DNA of 11,859 nt, taken from NCBI GenBank assembly GCA_007131625.1, contig SLQC01000074.1, positions 1-11,859 on the forward strand, read 5' to 3'. Under the pieces are notes generated by a model, which was not told the DNA's origin, searched no databases, and saw only the letters and a list, made by a program, of their open reading frames with translations. The position numbers and the translations under genes were made by a program. This DNA comes from Balneolales bacterium (GTDB taxonomy: Bacteria > Bacteroidota > Rhodothermia > Balneolales > Natronogracilivirgulaceae). Shown here one piece after another: positions 6,140 through 11,859 of the stretch; position 1 is the stretch's first letter; each line of letters starts with the position of its first letter.

Positions 6140-8755
6140 ATGCTATTACGTATTACTTTTTTAAATGATATCATGCATCAGTGTATGGCTATAGTAATAT
6201 GTTCTGCAATTCTGCTGACGATCCCGTTAATATCGACAGCCCAAATATCCGCACCCGTTTTTTCACATCCTGCAGGTACCTTTACCGATACTTTAGATCT
6301 GGAATTTTCCGTAAGTGATGGCGCAACGGTTTATTACACGACCAACGGCGAACTTCCGGATCAGAATACCTATGAATACGTTGATGGTGAGCCGATTCTG
6401 GTTCATGGCTCAATAATCATTCGCGCCAGAGCGTATGCCGAAGATGAGCCTCCGAGCGAAATAGTCTCAAAGGTCTACAGTCAGGTGCATCCCGAAATGA
6501 GAGATTTTGACTCGGATCTGCCGCTGGTGATCGTTCATCAGTTTGATGAAAAGATGATTGATCAGTGTGACAATCCGTATTCTCCCACCATATGTGATCG
6601 TTCGACCGCATACTATTCAGCGATTGACAAGGACGAGGACGGACGCGCCCGGCTGCTGTCCGACAACCTTCATCTGCAAAGCCGCATGGAAACCAATTTC
6701 CGGGGCACAAGCTCTCTGCGCTTCCCCAAAAAACAGTTTGCCGTTCGTTTGGTCGATGATTATGACGAAAACCGCAACGAGCCGGTACTCGGAATGCCTT
6801 CGGAGAACAACTGGATCATGAGCGCTCCGTATGACGACAAAACGCTGATTCGAAATGCTTTAGCCTATCAGATCAGCCGGGATATGGGACGATACGCCCC
6901 CCGCACCCGATTTGTCGAGCTCTTTCTGCACGACGGTCACGGGCCGCTCACCATGGATCATTATCACGGGGTGTACATGTTGACGGAGCGTATCAAATGG
7001 GACAACAACCGTGTCAACATCCGGAAACTGGAACCGGAGCACAATTTCGAACCGGAGATCACCGGCGGCTACATCATCAACCATGAATTTGGACGCGAAT
7101 CCCATATTATCAGTAATCATCGCAAAACCAGCTTCGCATTGGTGCGGCCGCAGCATGACGACATCACCCCGCAACAGCGGGAGTGGATCGAAGGATATCT
7201 CGGCGATCTGGAAGAGGCACTGTTCGGCCCCGAATCCAGCGATCCCGATGCGGGATTCGCGGCATATCTGGATGCCGGCTCGTTCATCGACCATCACCTG
7301 ATTACCGAATTATTTAAAGAAATTGACGGATACCGGCTGAGTACCTATCTTCACAAGGATCGCGGCGGCAAACTGGTTATGGGTCCGGTGTGGGATTTTA
7401 ATATCAGTCTCGGAAATGTAAACTATTTTCCAAACTCTGAATTCATCACTGATTATGAACCCTGGAAACCGGAAGGGTGGTATTATGAGCTGATCAGTCA
7501 CAAGCAGTATTTGAACGGCTGGTACACCCGGCTTTTTCAAGATCCCGAATTCAAATCACGATACCGGAACCGATGGTGGGAATTGCGTCAGAGTGTTTTT
7601 TCCACCGAACACATAACAGTGATGATACGCAATTATGCCGACAAACTGGATGAAGCACAGCAGCGTAATTTCGAACGCTGGCCGATTCTGGGTGTTTATG
7701 TCTGGCCCAACAAATTCATAGGAGATACCTATGAGGAAGAGATCGAATTTATCATTGACTGGATAAAGCTGCGGCTGGACTGGATCGACGCGCAGATGGG
7801 GAAGTTGCCTGATCAGCCGGTTTCACATTTGCGCTATTACTGGTATTTCGACGACGAGCTCGCCAACGACACCCCCTTTGAATCGCTCGATGCCGGATTG
7901 TCTCTGGTCCACAACGCGCGGATCCGATTTCATTCGGCTCTGGACGGATATCCGTTTGATGAAGCACATCCTTATTGGCGGAAAGCCTCTATGGAACGCC
8001 GAAACCGGCCGACTGATATAAACTACCGCCGGGAGGGGTATTACGGCCGGTACTATGACGCCGACAGGATGCGGGCACTGCAGGTTCGCCAGCCGTTCAC
8101 CGGTGACGGCGGCGAAAATATGCTGCTCTTCGATTTGCCGACAACGGGCATGGAGAATGTCGTCTTCCGGTTTGCCGCCATGGATGAAGGTGCCGCCGAC
8201 GCACTGCTGATTGACTATTCGGTTGCGGAGGGTGATCCGGTCTGGACCACCGCGCAACTTTCAGACAGCCGATACCCGCTCACCGATAAATACAAACTCT
8301 TTACGGTCGAATTCAGTGAAATACCGGAATCTGACAATAACCCCGATTTCAGAATCCGAATCCGCTTCGACAGTGACGACCTGGTAGTTGATTACGGCAA
8401 CCGGGTCACCTTTAACAACTTTAGCCTGGCGGCCAACGGTGACTCTCTTGCTACATCGGCCACCGATGATTATGATCATATCCGGAAACCTGCCGTTGTC
8501 CGGCTCGATCAGAATTTTCCGAATCCATTCAACCCCGTCACCAGCATCTATTATGCAATTACAAAAGAAAGTGATGTACGACTTACGGTTTACAACGCAT
8601 TGGGACAGGTAGTCCGGGTTTTGACAGACAGCAGAAAGGAGCCCGGAGAGTATTCCAGCACCTTTGATGCATCCGGTCTTGCCAGTGGCATGTATATTTA
8701 TGAACTCCGGGCCGGCGACCAGAAGATTTCCCGGAATATGCTGTTTGTCAAATAG
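6140..8755 (+). CDS. Secreted CotH kinase-family protein with chitobiase-C-like domain and T9SS sorting domain
   Basis: Numbering is for an 871-residue product. A signal peptide spans about 1-35, with hydrophobic core AIVICSAILLTIPL and likely cleavage around STA/Q. A chitobiase C-terminal-like beta domain (about 38-114) has ATVYYTTNGELPD. A CotH kinase-like domain follows (about 127-552): RGTSSLRFPKKQFAVRL (188-204), KTLIRNALAY, YHGVYMLTERIKWDNNRVNI (275-294) and GPVWDFNISLGN (415-426), whose Asp is a probable metal or catalytic residue. Residues about 560-769 are a beta-rich unit with LFDLPTTG and NNPDFRIRIRF. The end (789-871) is a type IX sorting domain: QNFPNPFNPVTSI, VYNALGQVVRVL, GLASGMYIYEL and final MLFVK. 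Spore-coat CotH phosphorylates proteins, but the substrate here is unknown; export and surface attachment through T9SS are likely. Starts at 6140, 6173 or 6185 are all possible. I chose 6140 for a short GGA ribosome site and an Arg in the n-region; an in-frame ATG at 6011 lies before the lpdA terminator. The gene converges on the transporter gene with a 27-bp gap and no clear terminator. Confidence 0.88.
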   Translation: MLLRITFLNDIMHQCMAIVICSAILLTIPLISTAQISAPVFSHPAGTFTDTLDLEFSVSDGATVYYTTNGELPDQNTYEYVDGEPILVHGSIIIRARAYAEDEPPSEIVSKVYSQVHPEMRDFDSDLPLVIVHQFDEKMIDQCDNPYSPTICDRSTAYYSAIDKDEDGRARLLSDNLHLQSRMETNFRGTSSLRFPKKQFAVRLVDDYDENRNEPVLGMPSENNWIMSAPYDDKTLIRNALAYQISRDMGRYAPRTRFVELFLHDGHGPLTMDHYHGVYMLTERIKWDNNRVNIRKLEPEHNFEPEITGGYIINHEFGRESHIISNHRKTSFALVRPQHDDITPQQREWIEGYLGDLEEALFGPESSDPDAGFAAYLDAGSFIDHHLITELFKEIDGYRLSTYLHKDRGGKLVMGPVWDFNISLGNVNYFPNSEFITDYEPWKPEGWYYELISHKQYLNGWYTRLFQDPEFKSRYRNRWWELRQSVFSTEHITVMIRNYADKLDEAQQRNFERWPILGVYVWPNKFIGDTYEEEIEFIIDWIKLRLDWIDAQMGKLPDQPVSHLRYYWYFDDELANDTPFESLDAGLSLVHNARIRFHSALDGYPFDEAHPYWRKASMERRNRPTDINYRREGYYGRYYDADRMRALQVRQPFTGDGGENMLLFDLPTTGMENVVFRFAAMDEGAADALLIDYSVAEGDPVWTTAQLSDSRYPLTDKYKLFTVEFSEIPESDNNPDFRIRIRFDSDDLVVDYGNRVTFNNFSLAANGDSLATSATDDYDHIRKPAVVRLDQNFPNPFNPVTSIYYAITKESDVRLTVYNALGQVVRVLTDSRKEPGEYSSTFDASGLASGMYIYELRAGDQKISRNMLFVK

Positions 8756-8782
8756 TGTCAAATGACCTCAGGAGGACATATA

Positions 8783-9835
8783 TCACCGTTTCTGACTGGG
8801 GGATATCCCTTGGCTCGGATCGTGTGCGATACGCGGTGGCAGAAAACCGTCCGGGTATTCCGACACGTAGTTTTCACCGAACAGCCGGTTGTGGATGACG
8901 GTATTTCGGTGTACTTCCCAGTCGAATTTTCCTTTTCTTCGCAGATAGAGTGTGATAAATGAGGATGTCATTACAATGAACGTCGAATAGAGAATAGCCA
9001 GCCAGATCATCTGACTCTGAATGGGCTCGGAAAAGCTGAGAAGGATGATGGCAAAGGAGACAGGTCCATTTTGTATTCCGGTTTCCAGTGATATGGCACG
9101 CTGGAAAAGTGGTTGTACGCCGAAAAGCCAGGAGACAATATATCCGAATAGAAATCCAAACAATCCGACAAAAATTGCTGCGAAATAGACCTCCCACGGG
9201 GTTTCGAGAAAAAGACTGCCGTGTCGAGTAAAGGCAGTTCCAAGCAGGAAGAGAATTACAATGATGGCGACAAAACCGGCGGTATCTTCGGCTGTTTTGG
9301 CCCATCCCCGCGAAAATCGGCGAAGCACCATTCCCCCGGCGACCGGCACGAGCACCAGCAGCAGAGAGACAATGATATTCAGGGTCGGGATGACAAATTC
9401 GGTTCCGGTGCCCGCTGACAGCATCTCCTCACTTATCTGGCGCGTGAAGCCGGATGCGTAGAAACTCAGCAGCAACGGCATCATAATAAGTGCAAGAAGA
9501 GTGGAGGCGGTCGTCATCGAGATGCTGAGAGCGACCGAACCCCTGGCGAAATACGTGAACATATTGGAGGTTGTGCCACCGGGCAGACAACCGATCAGAA
9601 TCAGGGCAATGGCGAAAGCAGGCTGCAGGTTAAGCACGATTGCAAGGCTCAACGCAACCAGCGGCATGATTCCGAACTGCGATAAAAATCCGATAAATAC
9701 CCCGCGCGGTTTGCGGATGACCGCTTTGAAATCGTTGATTGTCAGACTGGCTCCCATGCCGAACATGATCACAAAAATCATCAGTGCCAGCAGCGCCTGG
9801 TCGATAGCGTACAGTAATTGGGTTTCAAATTCCAT
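8783..9835 (-). CDS. Bile acid:sodium symporter (BASS/SBF) family transporter
   Basis: This 350-residue integral membrane protein has about nine to ten hydrophobic helices. The family's sodium-site and crossover motifs are visible: GCLPGGTTSNMFTYFARG (82-99) followed by ALSISMTTASTL, and ETGIQNGP (251-258). Members carry organic anions (bile acids, pantoate, keto acids and similar) with Na+; the substrate cannot be read from sequence. Bacterial members are usually near 300-330 residues. Here the last roughly 50 residues (299-350) form a charged, soluble tail rich in Arg, Pro and aromatics, likely cytoplasmic or periplasmic according to topology. No Shine-Dalgarno is seen; the ATG follows an A/T-rich stretch. 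The start lies 78 bp downstream of an acyl-CoA ligase on the same strand, with no obvious terminator between, so a shared transcript is possible. That might suggest a carboxylate substrate, but this is weak inference. Confidence 0.9.
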   Translation of the reverse strand: MEFETQLLYAIDQALLALMIFVIMFGMGASLTINDFKAVIRKPRGVFIGFLSQFGIMPLVALSLAIVLNLQPAFAIALILIGCLPGGTTSNMFTYFARGSVALSISMTTASTLLALIMMPLLLSFYASGFTRQISEEMLSAGTGTEFVIPTLNIIVSLLLVLVPVAGGMVLRRFSRGWAKTAEDTAGFVAIIVILFLLGTAFTRHGSLFLETPWEVYFAAIFVGLFGFLFGYIVSWLFGVQPLFQRAISLETGIQNGPVSFAIILLSFSEPIQSQMIWLAILYSTFIVMTSSFITLYLRRKGKFDWEVHRNTVIHNRLFGENYVSEYPDGFLPPRIAHDPSQGISPSQKR

Positions 9836-9913
9836 ATCACAATATTACACAGTTCCGGGAATCATAAATCGGAATCTATCCGGTCCCACTGCAAGTTCCC
9901 ATTACGATTGACA

Positions 9914-11842
9914 TCATGCGTTGACCTGTTTGGATTCGAACATATCACGAATCGTTTTATCATACTTTTTCTCAATCACATGACGCTTCAACTTGAACAA
10001 ATTGGTCATCTCATCACCGACGCTGAAGCTGTTTCTCAGAAGGCGGAACTCCCTGATCTGTTCAAACTTTTTGAGTCCGTTCAGCCCCGAAAGGAGTTTC
10101 CTGATCTCATTCCGGATTATTTTATGTGCTTCGGGATCCCGGGAAAGTTCTTCCAGCGTCGAGGCCGAAATGGAATGTTCCCTGAAAACGTCCAGTTTCG
10201 GGACAATCAGCGCACCAACAAATCTCTGATCCTGGCCGACCACCATGCACTGATCGATAAACCGGCTTTGATTCAGCTGCATTTCGATGGGTTCCGGTTC
10301 CAGGTTTTCGCCATTGGAAAGGACAATCGTCGATTTACACCGGCCCAGGATTTTTAGACAGTCGTTGAAAGTGATCATTCCAAGATCGCCCGTGCTAAAC
10401 CAGCCGCCCCTCAATACATTCTGAGTGATTTCCGGCTCGCGATAGTACCCTTTCATTACTTGCGGTCCGCGTACACAAATCTCTCCTCGCAGGCCGCGGC
10501 CCTCATGCAGATACTTTTTATTGGGATAGAGGACCTCTTCGGTGTCAATGTCGACGATACGGATGTCGGTGTCAGGCACAGTAGGTCCGACCGTCCCGGC
10601 CACAAGTTTCTTATACGTCCGGACTGCCAGCACAGGTGACGTTTCAGTCAAGCCGTAACCTTCCAGCACCGGGATACCTATATAGTTAAAAAACCGGTCG
10701 ATTTTCAAAGGCAGCGCGCCACCACCCGATACCGTCGCTTTAAGCGAACCACCGACACTAAACCGGATGGACTCGAGTACCGCCGCATTGAAAAATCCGT
10801 ACCACGGCAGCAGCAGGAAGAGCCGCATCAGATGGAAGAGATGCATCAGAGGTCGAAGCCATGCGGATTGCGGTTTCAATTTCAGATCGTTGTCCTTGAG
10901 ATAAAAGATGGATTCCTGATAGTAGTGGCCAAGGAAATAGGCGATATGGAACAGTGCACGCCTGACCGGATGTGCTGCCCGAACACCATCCAAAATTCGT
11001 TGATGCAGATTCTCCCAGAGCCTCGGGGCTGATCCCATGAACGTCGGTTCCACATTTTTGAGATCATCTCCCAGTGTTCTCAGACTGGTGTAGTAGGTGC
11101 AGGTTCCGCAGCTGATTGTATATACTTCAAAAACCCGTTCAAAGATATGCCATATCGGAAGTATGGAGAGCACGCGGTCGGTACACGACAGCTGTATGGG
11201 GATCACCACCATCTGCGACATCATATTTGAATGGGTGAGCATAACCCCTTTGGGCCGGCCGGTTGTGCCGGATGTATAGATAAGAGTGAACAGATCGTCC
11301 GGACGAATATCCTTCATCCGTTCCTCGGCGCGGCGATCCCCGTTGCTTCGCTGCCAGTTTCCGATGGCTACGACCTCTTCCAAGGCTCGCATCCCTTCGG
11401 CAGGTTTAGCATCGGGATCGAGTAGAATGACCTCTTTCAATTCTGGAATTTCGGGACGGAGCCGGAGTATTTTCTTCTGGAGCGCATCATTTTCGACAAA
11501 CGCTACCTTGATTTTGGCATGATTGATGATGTAAACCAGCTCATTTTCAGTGACATCGCGGCCACGTGGCACATTGACAGAACCTGAAAGCTGAATACCG
11601 TAATCGGACAGCATCCATTCAAAGCGGTTGTCACTGAACAGGCCAATATGTTCGCGGGCATCGACACCGATTTCAATCAATCCGGTGGCGAGGTCCATTC
11701 CCCGCTCAAACAACTCACGAAATGTTACCGGAGCCCACTCGAGTGTTTTTTGCCTGGTAGCGAACGCAGGAAGCGCTTCATAATTTTCAGCCGCCTGCCG
11801 GTATAGATCTGCCAGATTGGAAGCTATAATTCGGGATTCCAT
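9914..11842 (-). CDS. Long-chain acyl-CoA ligase (AMP-forming)
   Basis: This 642-residue ANL-superfamily enzyme activates a fatty acid to acyl-AMP and then acyl-CoA. Core motifs are intact: YTSGTTGRPKG (189-199, ATP phosphate loop), PIWHIFERVFE (229-239), GYGLTETSP (395-403), STGDLG (483-488) with the adenylate-binding Asp, and GRCKSTIVLSNGENLEPEPIE (500-520). The C-terminal KLKR with the catalytic Lys is in MTNLFKLKR near 615. The VNVPRGRDVTENELVYI segment (89-105) and a long hydrophobic insertion (about 310-350, with LFLLLPWYGFF) place it with the large long-chain/AMP-binding branch common in FCB bacteria and spirochaetes. The insertion is the probable membrane-contact region, so the enzyme likely sits on the inner face of the cytoplasmic membrane. 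It fits fatty-acid uptake, degradation or phospholipid remodelling. The start has no Shine-Dalgarno, and only 17 bp upstream are in the window, so an earlier start cannot be fully excluded. Confidence 0.93.
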   Translation of the reverse strand: MESRIIASNLADLYRQAAENYEALPAFATRQKTLEWAPVTFRELFERGMDLATGLIEIGVDAREHIGLFSDNRFEWMLSDYGIQLSGSVNVPRGRDVTENELVYIINHAKIKVAFVENDALQKKILRLRPEIPELKEVILLDPDAKPAEGMRALEEVVAIGNWQRSNGDRRAEERMKDIRPDDLFTLIYTSGTTGRPKGVMLTHSNMMSQMVVIPIQLSCTDRVLSILPIWHIFERVFEVYTISCGTCTYYTSLRTLGDDLKNVEPTFMGSAPRLWENLHQRILDGVRAAHPVRRALFHIAYFLGHYYQESIFYLKDNDLKLKPQSAWLRPLMHLFHLMRLFLLLPWYGFFNAAVLESIRFSVGGSLKATVSGGGALPLKIDRFFNYIGIPVLEGYGLTETSPVLAVRTYKKLVAGTVGPTVPDTDIRIVDIDTEEVLYPNKKYLHEGRGLRGEICVRGPQVMKGYYREPEITQNVLRGGWFSTGDLGMITFNDCLKILGRCKSTIVLSNGENLEPEPIEMQLNQSRFIDQCMVVGQDQRFVGALIVPKLDVFREHSISASTLEELSRDPEAHKIIRNEIRKLLSGLNGLKKFEQIREFRLLRNSFSVGDEMTNLFKLKRHVIEKKYDKTIRDMFESKQVNA

Positions 11843-11859
11843 ATATCTGCAAGGAATAA

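Noticed and set aside
8261..8761. 166-codon minus-strand frame over the end of the CotH gene
   Set aside because: It is antisense to the clearly conserved T9SS sorting domain and has no recognisable motif.
8770..8775. AGGAGG resembling a strong ribosome-binding site after the CotH gene
   Set aside because: No start codon follows at a usable distance, and the region downstream is the antisense of the transporter gene.
6116..8782. Intact group II intron with reverse transcriptase or domain V
   Set aside because: The following sequence encodes the CotH-family protein. I found no reverse transcriptase motif and no domain V-like hairpin in the gaps around it.
8783..11842. Bile-acid uptake and activation operon
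   Set aside because: A BASS transporter next to an acyl-CoA ligase is suggestive, but the ligase has general long-chain fatty-acid motifs and no bile-acid-modifying gene is present.
1..11859. tRNA genes, CRISPR arrays, IS elements or phage genes
   Set aside because: The short spacers contain no cloverleaf, regularly spaced repeats, transposase or phage-protein motifs that I can recognise.

Overview
The window looks like chromosomal DNA of a bacterium in the Bacteroidota/Balneolota/Rhodothermota/Ignavibacteria (FCB) neighbourhood. The best evidence is the C-terminal type IX secretion (Por) sorting domain of the CotH-family protein, with a PNPFNP motif and a terminal MLFVK. Most starts also lack a Shine-Dalgarno sequence and have A/T-rich leaders, and base composition is close to half G+C. 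Balneolota or a relative is my best guess, but the phylum is an inference.

Left block (199-4351, all minus strand). In transcription order the genes are a GS-fold amidoligase (Amidoligase_2 type), a class-I glutamine amidotransferase/C26 peptidase, and a pair of membrane PH-domain proteins like Bacillus YdbS and YdbT. Gaps are 69 bp, 38 bp and a 1-bp overlap (TAATG), so they may form one operon. The amidoligase/C26 pair matches a gene-neighbourhood prediction for an uncharacterised amide-bond ligase plus hydrolase system. It is the strongest candidate here for poorly described biology, and its link to two membrane PH proteins deserves attention.

Centre (4352-8755). A 220-bp divergent spacer holds an inverted repeat and a run of eight C. 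It separates the left block from a plus-strand dihydrolipoamide dehydrogenase gene (lpdA), which ends in a clear Rho-independent terminator. A few bases past the T-tract is a short stretch with the sequence layout of the 5' end of a bacterial group IIC self-splicing intron. It appears to be a remnant, because no reverse transcriptase or domain V follows. Immediately after it begins a large secreted protein with a signal peptide, a chitobiase-C-like domain, a CotH kinase-like domain, a beta-rich region and a T9SS sorting domain.

Right block (8783-11842, minus strand). A long-chain acyl-CoA ligase lies upstream of a BASS/SBF-family sodium-dependent transporter, with a 78-bp gap. They may be cotranscribed, but a functional link is not established.

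No tRNA, rRNA, CRISPR array, insertion sequence transposase or phage gene was recognised. No gene-free stretch exceeds about 220 bp.
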